A DNA stretch of 34,333 bases from CAZGTQ01 sp964528575 (GTDB taxonomy: Bacteria; Planctomycetota; UBA1135; GCA-002686595). The translations under genes and the position numbers were made by a program. The stretch lies in contig CAZGTQ010000309.1 in NCBI GenBank assembly GCA_964528575.1, forward strand, positions 1 to 34,333, given 5' to 3'. The notes under the pieces were generated by a model that saw only the letters and a program-made list of their open reading frames with translations, had not been told where the DNA came from and did no database searches. Position 1 is the stretch's first letter, and every line of letters starts with the position of its first letter. Of this stretch, positions 15,384-23,084 are shown one piece after another.

Positions 15384-17834
15384 TCAAGGACCGACCGCGA
15401 GCGGCGGCAGGTCCATCTCCGCGGGAATCGGCACGTCGAGCAGCGACAGCACCGTCGGCGCGACGTGCAGCAGGTCCGGACCGCCGGCAGGGAGCTCCAC
15501 CTTCCGGTTGCAGAAGAAGATGCCCTTCACGCGATCGAGGTTGACGGAGATGTGATCGCCCGACCACGGGCTGTCGTTGTCCTCGAAGGCGCTCGACGTC
15601 GAGTGCGTTCCGCCGTCGTTCGCGACGACCTTGATGCCGCCCTCGCTCGTACGCCACGAAACGCGGTAGTTCTTGCCGAAGCCGACCACGAGGTCGGCCT
15701 CCTTGCCGATCAACGCGCCCTGGTGCTCGTCCTCGACGACGTACACCGCCTCGATGACCGCGTCGTCGGGCCGCTCGGGGTTGCGCATCGCGAGCAGCTT
15801 CTCGCGGATCTCGTCCATCACCGCGCGCTTCTCGCTCGGCACCACGATACCGCCTTCCTCGCGACCCTCGACGCTCACGTAGATGAACCCGAGGCCCAGC
15901 GCGTAGGCGCGCGTGCGCTCCCAGTCGATGTACGACAGCGCGCCGGTCTTGCCGCCGGGGAGCATCGTGAGGTAGCCGTTCTGCTCGAGCCAGTTGTTCA
16001 GGTGCACCTGGTAGCGGAAGCTCTCGAACCCGTGGTCGGCGACGAGCAGGAGCGTGTCGTCGGGCCGCAGCTTCGCCATCACGTCGCCGACGATGCGGTC
16101 CATCTGCCGGTAGACGTGCGGGATGGCGTCCGCGTACGTGATCTGGTCGCCGAAGAACGTGACGGGCGTGGCCGCGCGCTCGGCGTCGTACTGCGGATGT
16201 CCCTCGTCGTAGAACTGGTACATCATGTGCTGCACGCGGTCGGTGATGCTGAACACGCCGAAGAACAGGCGCCAGTCGGCCTGGTCGATCGCGTGGTGCA
16301 CGAGCCGCTCGCGCCACTTCATCGTGAACTCGAGGTCCTCGAGCATCGTCGTCGCGTCGATCTTCTCGTCCTTGAACGGCATCGTCAGGCTCGGCCAACC
16401 GTACGTCTCGTACGGGCCGCACGCCTCGGCGAGCTGGGCCGAGTAGTCGATCGGCGAGCTGACGGGCTGCCAGAAGATCGGCTTCGACGGGTCGATGTCG
16501 AGCACGTTGACGAGCAGCTCGAAGTGCGGCTCCGCGAGGTGGACGATCTTCACCCGCGTCACCGCGTTGACCTTGAGCAGCGGGTTCAGGTCGTACGTCA
16601 CGTGGTACCAGTCCGACCACTCGCCCTCGCGCAGCGTCTGCTCCTGGCCGCCGATCGAGACGAGCGCGGACCCCGCCTCGCGCACGACGACGAGCGGCAC
16701 CGACGCGCGCTCCTTCTGCCACGGCGGCGCCTGCCCGAGCCTGTCCTCGAGGTCGCGCTTGCTCTGCTGCAGCTCGAAGCTCTCCTGGTAGCCGAGCTCG
16801 GGGTTGTCGAGCGCCGCGATCACCTCGTCGAGCTGCCTCTGGAGCTCCTCCTGCAGCCAGAAGTTGACCGGCCCGTAGAGCTCGGTCTCGATCTTCCCGT
16901 CGCGCTCGTCGATCTTGTAGATCGTCCCCGCCGTCAGCCCCTTCGACGTCCCGTGCGGCGGCCCGTCGAACTCGAGCGGGTTGGTCGTGTAGATGCACCA
17001 CTCGCCCAGCCCGTTGCGCGCGTCGGGCAGGCCGAGCCCCGACAGCACGCGCGCGCCCTCGGGCGCCTCGCGGTCGAAGCTCATCACCGCGTCGATCACG
17101 ACCGTGTCCACGCCGGCGCGCGCCGCGTGGTCCCAGAAGTTGTCCACGGCGAGCGGGTTCATCCAGACGGGGAACTCTTCGGGCATGAGCGAGCGCACGC
17201 GCAAGCCGCCCCAGCCGCCGGCGAAGCCGAGCAGGAGCGAGAGCGTGAACGCGACGCCCTTGCCCAGGCGCAGGAGCACGCCGAACAGCAGGAAGAACCC
17301 GACGAACAGGAGCCCGAAGCCCGCGAGCGCGGTCGTCGCGCTCCCCCACGTCGGGATCGGCGCGTCGGCGATCTCCGCCAGCGGCCGCTGGCCCTTCTCG
17401 ACGTGTCCGAACGTCGGGCCGGGCTTGCCGGGCGTCCCCTCGACGCGCTCGGTGACCTTCGCGCCCGACGCGTCGTCGGCGCGCGTCTCCTCCTTCATGT
17501 ACCGGTTGCGGACGAAGCCCGGGATGCCGGTCTTCGCCGGGTTCTGCCCCGAGTTGAGCGACGCCCACGCGGTCGGCGACTCCGGCGGCGCCGTGCTGCG
17601 CAGCCCGGCGAACGTCCCGGTCTCGCGCAAGCGCGCCAGGTTGGGCAGCTCCCCCGCGTCCATCAGCGCCTCGGCCGTCTCGCTGTCGGCTCCGTCGAAG
17701 CCGAGCACGATCACGCGTCCGTCCTGGGCTTGCGTGGTCGCCGGCGCGCTGGCGCGGGGCGAGGCGAGGACGACGGGCGCGGCGGCGGCGCAGACGACGA
17801 GGAGGGCCGCGAGCGCGGCGGAGCGGACGTTCAT
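15384..17834 (-). CDS. Type I phosphodiesterase/nucleotide pyrophosphatase-like exported protein with internal membrane hairpin
   Basis: 816 residues. A signal peptide (about 1-25, ending VVLASPRASA) precedes the alkaline-phosphatase-superfamily start VIVLGFDGAD (metal ligand D47). The nucleophile site SPTAWASLNSG (T88) follows, and far downstream lie LLLVADHGFESF (DHG metal motif) and GTHSTSS. This set matches the Phosphodiest family, which cleaves phosphodiester or pyrophosphate bonds. Unusual is a pair of membrane helices (about 168-188 and 190-211) placed within the catalytic domain between nucleophile and later motifs, plus a roughly 250-residue beta-rich insertion. The enzyme would be anchored by a loop rather than a terminus. 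ATG 17834 is the first plausible start. It is coupled to the downstream rhodanese. The substrate is unknown. Confidence 0.85.
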   Translation of the reverse strand: MNVRSAALAALLVVCAAAAPVVLASPRASAPATTQAQDGRVIVLGFDGADSETAEALMDAGELPNLARLRETGTFAGLRSTAPPESPTAWASLNSGQNPAKTGIPGFVRNRYMKEETRADDASGAKVTERVEGTPGKPGPTFGHVEKGQRPLAEIADAPIPTWGSATTALAGFGLLFVGFFLLFGVLLRLGKGVAFTLSLLLGFAGGWGGLRVRSLMPEEFPVWMNPLAVDNFWDHAARAGVDTVVIDAVMSFDREAPEGARVLSGLGLPDARNGLGEWCIYTTNPLEFDGPPHGTSKGLTAGTIYKIDERDGKIETELYGPVNFWLQEELQRQLDEVIAALDNPELGYQESFELQQSKRDLEDRLGQAPPWQKERASVPLVVVREAGSALVSIGGQEQTLREGEWSDWYHVTYDLNPLLKVNAVTRVKIVHLAEPHFELLVNVLDIDPSKPIFWQPVSSPIDYSAQLAEACGPYETYGWPSLTMPFKDEKIDATTMLEDLEFTMKWRERLVHHAIDQADWRLFFGVFSITDRVQHMMYQFYDEGHPQYDAERAATPVTFFGDQITYADAIPHVYRQMDRIVGDVMAKLRPDDTLLLVADHGFESFRYQVHLNNWLEQNGYLTMLPGGKTGALSYIDWERTRAYALGLGFIYVSVEGREEGGIVVPSEKRAVMDEIREKLLAMRNPERPDDAVIEAVYVVEDEHQGALIGKEADLVVGFGKNYRVSWRTSEGGIKVVANDGGTHSTSSAFEDNDSPWSGDHISVNLDRVKGIFFCNRKVELPAGGPDLLHVAPTVLSLLDVPIPAEMDLPPLAVGP

Positions 17835-17880
17835 GAGGAGGCCGAGGCAGTCGCTACCCCGGTGCGGGGAAAGGGATTAG

Positions 17881-17896
17881 GATCGCGCGCGCGATC
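17881..17896. other. 16-bp perfect palindrome
   Basis: GATCGCGCGCGCGATC reads the same on both strands. It lies in the 208-bp gap between the divergent phosphodiesterase and beta-sandwich genes, just after a TAGGAT hexamer (17878-17883). It could be an operator, but CG alternation favours such palindromes by chance. The rest of the gap shows no other structure apart from a TAATCC on the minus strand (17874-17879). Confidence 0.35.
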
Positions 17897-18042
17897 AGGA
17901 GGGGACGCAGGAGACGCGAGCGACCCATGGAGCGGCTACGAGGCTCCGGGGGCTCCACCGAGCAGCCCGGACTCGAGGGCGCTCCATCGAGCGAGATCGG
18001 CACGTGCCGAGGCAGGAATCCATCACACGCCCTCGACAGGAC

Positions 18043-19224
18043 ATGGCTCGAGACGATCGGGCCGGGCAGCGTAGGGGCGTGGCTCCGAGGCTGTCAATCA
18101 CCCCCCGCGCGGGGGGTGCGACGAGGCGCGGTGCAGCCTCCCGTACGGCCGTGCTCGCCGTTCTGTTGACGGCGATCGCGATCGTCGCCGCGGTGGCGGT
18201 CGTCTTCCGCTCGGGCGGCGATCAAGACGAGGCGCGCACCGCGCTCGTCCCGCTCGCGCAAGACCCCGCCACCCCGCGCGGCCCGGCGCACGACCCGCCC
18301 CTGGACGCGGGCGAGCCCGCCGGCGAGGCCACGACGGACGGCACGACGGACGCCACGACGGACGACGGGACGGTGCGCGGGTCGGTCGGCGCCGGGCCCC
18401 GCGGCGGCGCGCCGCGGACCGTCGAGAGCGCCGGCGGGACCGGCACGATCCGCGGCGTCGTCCAGCCGCCCGAGGGACGCGAGCTCCCCCCGACGTGGTC
18501 GGTGCGCGTGGGTCCGAGCCTGTTCCTGCCCGGCCGCGCGAACGCGGTCGAGCGGACGGTGGAGCACTCCGACCCGTCGGGCGAGTTCCGCGTCGAGGAC
18601 CTGCCGTTCGGCGGCTACAGCGTCTGGGTGATCGCGGAGGGCATGAACTGCCTGCCGGTCCAGGTCGGGGTCGACCGCCGCAGCGACTCGCCGTACGTCA
18701 CGCTCGTGCTCTCCCCCGCCGGATACCTCGAGGGCTCGGTTGTCGACGAGCTCGGCGGCCTGGTCGAGGGCCTCCAGGTGTGGCTCGAGGGGCTGCCCTC
18801 GGGCCAGCGGACGAGCGCGACCACCGATGTCGGCGGCACGTATCGCTTCGAGCGCGTCCTCGACGGCATGTACAAGCTCTACCTCGGCCATCCGGACAAC
18901 CCGATCGTGCCGCCGCGCACGCTCGCGTTCCAGGCGCCGTCGATGCACGTGCCGCCGCGCGAGGTGCCGGCGCTCGCGACGCTCGAGGTGCGCGTGCTCG
19001 ACGACTTCGCGACGCCGCTCGAGGGCGCGACGGTGCGCGGCACGGGCAACGCGGGCGGCTGGTTCACGCTGCAGACCGACGAGCGCGGCGAAGTGCGCGC
19101 GCGCTTCCTGCCGCCGGGACGCTACCGCGTGCACGCGATGCACCCCGAGCGGGGCAACACGTCGGACCAGGTCGAGCTCGAGAAGGGCGACACCCAAGCG
19201 CTCGAGCTCGTCCTGCGGCGATGA
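18043..19224 (+). CDS. Membrane-anchored protein with three carboxypeptidase-regulatory-like beta-sandwich domains
   Basis: 393 residues from the ATG at 18043. A basic cytoplasmic N-tail (1-34) is followed by one membrane helix (about 36-55) and a Thr/Asp/Pro-rich linker (60-130) with repeated TTD units. Three CarboxypepD_reg/SpaA-like domains follow at about 134-224, 226-306 and 312-393. Each shows the family pattern G.v.d..G.pl.ga.V ... T...G.Y.f..l..G.Y.l. Such domains are non-enzymatic binding or spacer modules in the periplasm or at the surface. The start is uncertain: GTG 18004 and GTG 18151 are in frame, and codon usage before 18150 is less GC3-biased. A perfect 18-bp palindrome (18100-18117) lies inside the coding N-tail. 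It overlaps the MATE gene by ATGA, so it may help that exporter, but proximity is the only support. Confidence 0.8.
   Translation: MARDDRAGQRRGVAPRLSITPRAGGATRRGAASRTAVLAVLLTAIAIVAAVAVVFRSGGDQDEARTALVPLAQDPATPRGPAHDPPLDAGEPAGEATTDGTTDATTDDGTVRGSVGAGPRGGAPRTVESAGGTGTIRGVVQPPEGRELPPTWSVRVGPSLFLPGRANAVERTVEHSDPSGEFRVEDLPFGGYSVWVIAEGMNCLPVQVGVDRRSDSPYVTLVLSPAGYLEGSVVDELGGLVEGLQVWLEGLPSGQRTSATTDVGGTYRFERVLDGMYKLYLGHPDNPIVPPRTLAFQAPSMHVPPREVPALATLEVRVLDDFATPLEGATVRGTGNAGGWFTLQTDERGEVRARFLPPGRYRVHAMHPERGNTSDQVELEKGDTQALELVLRR
18100..18117. other. 18-bp perfect palindrome near a start region
   Basis: ACCCCCCGCGCGGGGGGT is a perfect inverted repeat (C6-GCGC-G6 core). In RNA it gives a short, very stable hairpin with a 4-nt GCGC loop. 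If translation starts at 18043 it is coding. If the true start is GTG 18151 it would be a leader hairpin. Confidence 0.6.
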
Positions 19225-20648
19225 GCACGCGCGCCGCTCCCGCGGGCGGCGACGGCGTGCGCGCTGTGCTCCGGCTCGCGTGGCCCGCCGCCGCCTCCTA
19301 CCTGCTCAACAACGTCTACCGCATCAACGACCAGTTCTGGGTCCAGGGGCTGGGCGCGCAGGCGCAGGCGGCGCTCGGCGCGATGATGTTCGTGCTCATC
19401 GGCTGGTTCGCCGTCGTCTACCTCGCGGCCGGCGGGACGCTCAGCCTCGTGTCGCAGGCGACCGGCGCCGGCGACCGCGCGCGCGCCGACGCGGCCACGC
19501 GGCACGCGCTCGGGCTCGGCGTGCTGCTCGCGGCCGCGGGCGCGCTGGTCGGCCCCCTCGCCGCCCCCCACGTCTGCCGCCTGCTCGAGCTCGACGGCCC
19601 GACCGCGGCGCTCGCGACCGACTACGCCGGCACGCTCCTCCTCCTCGGCCTGCCGCTCGCGCTCGCCGCCGTCCTCGACCACGTGTTCATCGGCCGCGGC
19701 TGCACGTGGATCCCGATGGTGCTGCAGGCGACGGCGGTCCTGCTCAACTTCCTCTTCAACCCGATCCTGATCTACGGCGCCGGAGCGCGCGAGGCGATGG
19801 CAGGAGTCGCCGGCGTCGCACCGTTCGCGCACTGGGCGGCGAGCGCGAGCGAGGTGCTCGGCATCGAGGGCATGGGGATGCGCGGCGCGGCGATCGCGAC
19901 CGCGCTCTCGCGCGTCGTGACGGTGCTGATCGCGCTCGTCGTCCTGCGGCGCAAGTTCGGCGTCGACCTGCTCGGGAGCCTGCGCCCCGACCCGCGCCTC
20001 GCGCTCTCGATCGCGCGCATCAGCGCGCCGGTGTCGTTGTCGATCGCGACGTACGCGGGCGTCTACTGGGCCCTGCTCGCGCTCGTGCTGGGACGGTTGC
20101 CGCACGAGGTGACCGCGGCGCTCGGGCTCGGCTTCCAGGTGTTCGAGGGCCTCGCGTTCCCGACGTACCTCGGCACGTCGATGGCGTGCGCGAGCCTCGT
20201 CGGACAGCGCCTCGGAGCGGGCGAGCCGGGGCGCGCGCGCGCCGTCACGCGCAGCGCGCGCAGCGTGAGCCGGGCGCTCGGCGTCGTCGCCACCCTCGCG
20301 TTCCTCGCCGGCGCGCGGATCGTCGCGCCGCGCTTCACGCTGGACCCGCTCGTGCTCGAGCAGACGATCCTGTACGTGCACGTGCTCGCGTTCTCGCAGT
20401 ACTTCGTCGCGGTCGAGGTCGTCGACGAGAAGGTGCTGCTCGCGGCCGGCCGCACGCGGCCGATCCTGTGGATCGCGGGCAGCGGCGATCTCCTGCGCAT
20501 CCCCCTGGCATGGCTGCTCGCGATCGAGCTCGAGCTCGGCGCGGCCGGCGTCTGGTGGGCGATCAACGCGACGACCTACTACAAGGCGATCGGCATGCGC
20601 CTCGCGGTCGAGCGCGCCGTCTGGCGCGCGCAGCCGAGCCCGGCCTGA
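19221..20648 (+). CDS. MATE-family efflux transporter
   Basis: 475 residues with about twelve membrane helices in two homologous halves, the MatE arrangement. The first half begins LAWPAAASYLLNNVYRINDQFWVQGLG and the second begins at about 265, after the cytoplasmic loop RRKFGVDLLGSLRPDP, with ISAPVSLSIATYAGVYWALLALV. Typical MATE phrases are seen: GAGDRARADAATRHAL after TM3, and GQRLGAGEPGRARAVTRSA in the matching place of the second half. It exports organic cations or other hydrophobic compounds using Na+ or H+; the substrate is not inferable. ATG 19221 overlaps the preceding stop (ATGA), indicating translational coupling to the beta-sandwich protein. A hairpin follows the gene. Confidence 0.92.
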   Translation: MSTRAAPAGGDGVRAVLRLAWPAAASYLLNNVYRINDQFWVQGLGAQAQAALGAMMFVLIGWFAVVYLAAGGTLSLVSQATGAGDRARADAATRHALGLGVLLAAAGALVGPLAAPHVCRLLELDGPTAALATDYAGTLLLLGLPLALAAVLDHVFIGRGCTWIPMVLQATAVLLNFLFNPILIYGAGAREAMAGVAGVAPFAHWAASASEVLGIEGMGMRGAAIATALSRVVTVLIALVVLRRKFGVDLLGSLRPDPRLALSIARISAPVSLSIATYAGVYWALLALVLGRLPHEVTAALGLGFQVFEGLAFPTYLGTSMACASLVGQRLGAGEPGRARAVTRSARSVSRALGVVATLAFLAGARIVAPRFTLDPLVLEQTILYVHVLAFSQYFVAVEVVDEKVLLAAGRTRPILWIAGSGDLLRIPLAWLLAIELELGAAGVWWAINATTYYKAIGMRLAVERAVWRAQPSPA

Positions 20649-20660
20649 CGCTCGCCGATG

Positions 20661-20683
20661 AAGCCGAACGTGATCGTCGGCTT
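20661..20683. terminator. Bidirectional terminator-like hairpin
   Basis: AAGCCGAACG and CGTCGGCTT form a 9-bp stem with one bulged A around a TGAT loop, in the 50-bp gap between the convergent MATE and glycosyltransferase genes. The AAG...CTT ends give a short U or A run in each direction. Position and structure fit termination for both, though the U-tract is minimal. Confidence 0.5.
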
Positions 20684-20698
20684 GGAAACGCCGAGCTC

Positions 20699-22462
20699 TC
20701 AGGGCGGCATCCGGAAGACGTCGACGCTCGGCCCCCACGACTGCGCCCCGAGGACGCGGGCGAGCATGCCCGGCCGGCCGTAGGGGTCGCACATCGTCGG
20801 GTCGCTCGAGTCGCGCATCGCCGTCATGCGCAGCATGTGATCGGCGATCGGCTTGAGCGCCACGGCGAGCGGCGATACGGAGCCGCGCTCCTCCGGCCCG
20901 TGCACGAACGCGAGGTCACCGTGCGCGGCGAGCGCCTCTTGCCGCAGCGCGTTGACCAGCCGCTCCTCCAGCGTGTCGCCGGGGAAGCGGTACGCCGCGT
21001 TGCCGGCGATGATGTCGCGCGCGGCCATCTCCACGACGCGCCACGTCTCGGGGCGCGCGAAGCGGCGTTCGTCGACGTACTCCTGCCACGGCATGAGGTA
21101 CATCCGCTCGTACTGCGTCTCGTACGGATTGTCGCGCGTCAGCGCGAACAGCGGGAGCGACAGGCGCATGTCGACGAGCAGCGCGAGCGCGCTGCGACGC
21201 GCGCCGAACCGGTGCTCGAGCCACCCCGCGAGGCGCTCCTGCGTGTCGGGCTCGCCGTGCAACGCGAGGACGCGCGCGGCGATCCACGCCGGGAACGCGA
21301 GGCAGAGCGCCGCGACCAGGATTGCCGCCGCCGCGCGCGCCCGGGGAGCGAGCGCCCGGCACAGCGCGAGCGGCCCCACCGCGGCGAGGCACGCGAGGAC
21401 CGGGTGGAGCGGCAGGACGAAGCGCTCGAACGATTTGTTGAACAGGCCGATCGCGAGGAGGTAGGGCAGCACGAACGCGAGGCACACCGCGAGCTCGCGC
21501 GACGCGCCGCGCACGCGGCCGCGCGAGCGCGCGACGAGGGCGACGGCGGCGCCGACCGCGGCGAGCGCGAGCAGCACCGGGTCGTAGTCGACGAGCGCAT
21601 GCCAGACGACCTCGAACCCGCCGCCGTCGAACCACTCGAGCCGCACGTCGTGCCCGGCCTGCACCACCGCGTCGCGGCGGACGTCGAGGTCGCTCGCGCC
21701 GCGGTCGGCGAACAGGAACGGGTAGAAGAGCGCGAAGACCGCCGCGCCGAGTCCGGCGGGCACGAGCAGCCACGGGAGCTTGCGCGCCCAGGCGCGGCCG
21801 TGCACGAGCAGGAACGCGGCACCGAGCGAGAGGAACGTCGCGACGCCGCTGTGCAGGCACGCGAGCGCGAGGGCGCAGAGCGCGCTCGCGCCGCACCAGG
21901 CGGCGAACTTGCCGCTGCGCGCGAACGCGAGCGTGCCGACGATCGCGAGCGCGGTGAACGTCGAGAGCGGCCCGTGCGGCCGCGCCTGCTGCGAGAAGCA
22001 CAGGTGCAACAGCGACGTCGCGAGGAGCGCGGCGGCGAGCAGCGCTCCCCAGCCGCCGAGGAAGCGCCGCGCGAGCAGGAACGTCGCGGGCACGCCCAGC
22101 CCGGCGAGCAGCGCGACGAGGAGGCGGCCGCGCACCATCGGCAGCGACGCGTACGCGAGGTGCTCCTCGAGCGGCGCGGTCGCGGCGTCGGGCGCCGGCG
22201 GTGGGTCGGGGAACAGGAGCAGCATCCGCGCGAGCAAGTGCGGGTACTTGCCCCAGATGCGCGAGCTTTGCGCCGCGGGATCGTCGCTCTCGATCATGTG
22301 AGCCTGGTGCACGATGTACGCGTCGGGCTCGGGATCGTGCGGGAGCAGATAGCCGAGCCGCGCCGTGCGCAGCGCGAGCGCGGCGACGCACAAGACGAGG
22401 AGCGCGAGCCATGCGGCGCGCGTCGTGCGCGGCGGTTGCGCCGCCCCAGCCTCACTCGCCAC
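20699..22462 (-). CDS. GT-C fold membrane glycosyltransferase (PMT/ArnT-like, PMT_2)
   Basis: 587 residues with roughly a dozen membrane helices in the first 450 and a soluble C-terminal part. The first periplasmic loop carries the acidic catalytic-type motif D43-P-E-P-D47 (HDPEPDAYIVHQA), the usual metal/lipid-phosphate-sugar site of GT-C enzymes. 'ARRFLGGWGALLAAALLATSLLHLCFSQQARPH' follows the PMT_2 pattern of helix 3-4. Such enzymes move a sugar from a polyprenyl-phosphate donor to protein, lipid or glycan on the periplasmic side. Donor and acceptor cannot be told. The GTG start at 22462 lies 11 nt inside the end of the MORN-lipoprotein gene, so it is translated by coupling. It is last of a three-gene operon. 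Confidence 0.82.
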   Translation of the reverse strand: MASEAGAAQPPRTTRAAWLALLVLCVAALALRTARLGYLLPHDPEPDAYIVHQAHMIESDDPAAQSSRIWGKYPHLLARMLLLFPDPPPAPDAATAPLEEHLAYASLPMVRGRLLVALLAGLGVPATFLLARRFLGGWGALLAAALLATSLLHLCFSQQARPHGPLSTFTALAIVGTLAFARSGKFAAWCGASALCALALACLHSGVATFLSLGAAFLLVHGRAWARKLPWLLVPAGLGAAVFALFYPFLFADRGASDLDVRRDAVVQAGHDVRLEWFDGGGFEVVWHALVDYDPVLLALAAVGAAVALVARSRGRVRGASRELAVCLAFVLPYLLAIGLFNKSFERFVLPLHPVLACLAAVGPLALCRALAPRARAAAAILVAALCLAFPAWIAARVLALHGEPDTQERLAGWLEHRFGARRSALALLVDMRLSLPLFALTRDNPYETQYERMYLMPWQEYVDERRFARPETWRVVEMAARDIIAGNAAYRFPGDTLEERLVNALRQEALAAHGDLAFVHGPEERGSVSPLAVALKPIADHMLRMTAMRDSSDPTMCDPYGRPGMLARVLGAQSWGPSVDVFRMPP

Positions 22463-23084
22463 GGACCTGAGTCCCCCGGCGGTGCGTGGCGCCGCGCTTC
22501 TGCCCGCTCCGCGTGCCGTCCTCGTCGAACGTCGCGTCGAGCCGCGGGCTGCCGTCCTCGGCCCACACGCGCCAGTGCCCGACCCGCACGGTGCCCTTCA
22601 GCACGCCCTCGCTCTTCATCTGCCCGTTCGGCCAGTGCTGCACGAACAGCCCGTCGGGCTCGCCGTCGCGGTACACGCCCTCCATCTGGGGCGAGCCGTC
22701 GGCGTAGCCGTAGTACCAGGGACCGTCGAGCCTGCCGTCGGCGTAGGCGCCGCGCTGCATCGGCACTCCGCCCGCGTGCCAGCGCTTCCAGGGCCCGTGC
22801 GGCACGCCCGCGCGGTACGAGCCCTCGAAGCGCGGCGTGCCGTCGTCGAACCACGCGCGCGCGGGCCCGTCGAGCCGGCCGCGCTCGTAGTGCACCTGCG
22901 TGTCGAGCTCGCCGTTCGCGTGCCACGTCGTCCAGCGCCCGTGCGCGACGCCGCCGGCGAGGTGGATCTCGGACCAGGGCTCGCCCGACTGATAGCGCAC
23001 GACGCGGACCTGCGTGTCCTCGCACGCGGCGAGGAGCGGGAGCGCCAGCGCGGCGGCCGCGAGCGCGAGCGGCCTACTCGTCAC
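22452..23084 (-). CDS. MORN-repeat lipoprotein
   Basis: 210 residues. The signal peptide ends in a good lipobox, LLAAC, with C21 as the lipidated residue. From about 45 to 190 there are about six MORN_2-type repeats of 20-25 residues, each of the form G..hG.W..W...G....e..Y..G..dG. Repeats of this kind form an elongated beta-sheet and serve in protein or lipid contacts. In bacteria they are often labelled 'YwqK-like antitoxin' on weak grounds, and I do not adopt that. The last 20 residues are basic. The GTG start overlaps the upstream sulfatase-fold gene by 11 nt, and the end overlaps the downstream GT-C gene by 11 nt. The three proteins all act at or outside the membrane. Confidence 0.85.
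   Translation of the reverse strand: MTSRPLALAAAALALPLLAACEDTQVRVVRYQSGEPWSEIHLAGGVAHGRWTTWHANGELDTQVHYERGRLDGPARAWFDDGTPRFEGSYRAGVPHGPWKRWHAGGVPMQRGAYADGRLDGPWYYGYADGSPQMEGVYRDGEPDGLFVQHWPNGQMKSEGVLKGTVRVGHWRVWAEDGSPRLDATFDEDGTRSGQKRGATHRRGTQVRGE

Noticed and set aside
17927..18169. An 80-codon frame from ATG 17927
   Set aside because: It overlaps the N-terminal region of the beta-sandwich gene in another frame, has no domain or membrane signal, and only a distant GGAG upstream.
22452..23084. Reading the MORN-repeat lipoprotein as a YwqK-type antitoxin
   Set aside because: That label rests on MORN_2 repeats alone. A signal peptide with lipobox and no toxin partner argue against it.
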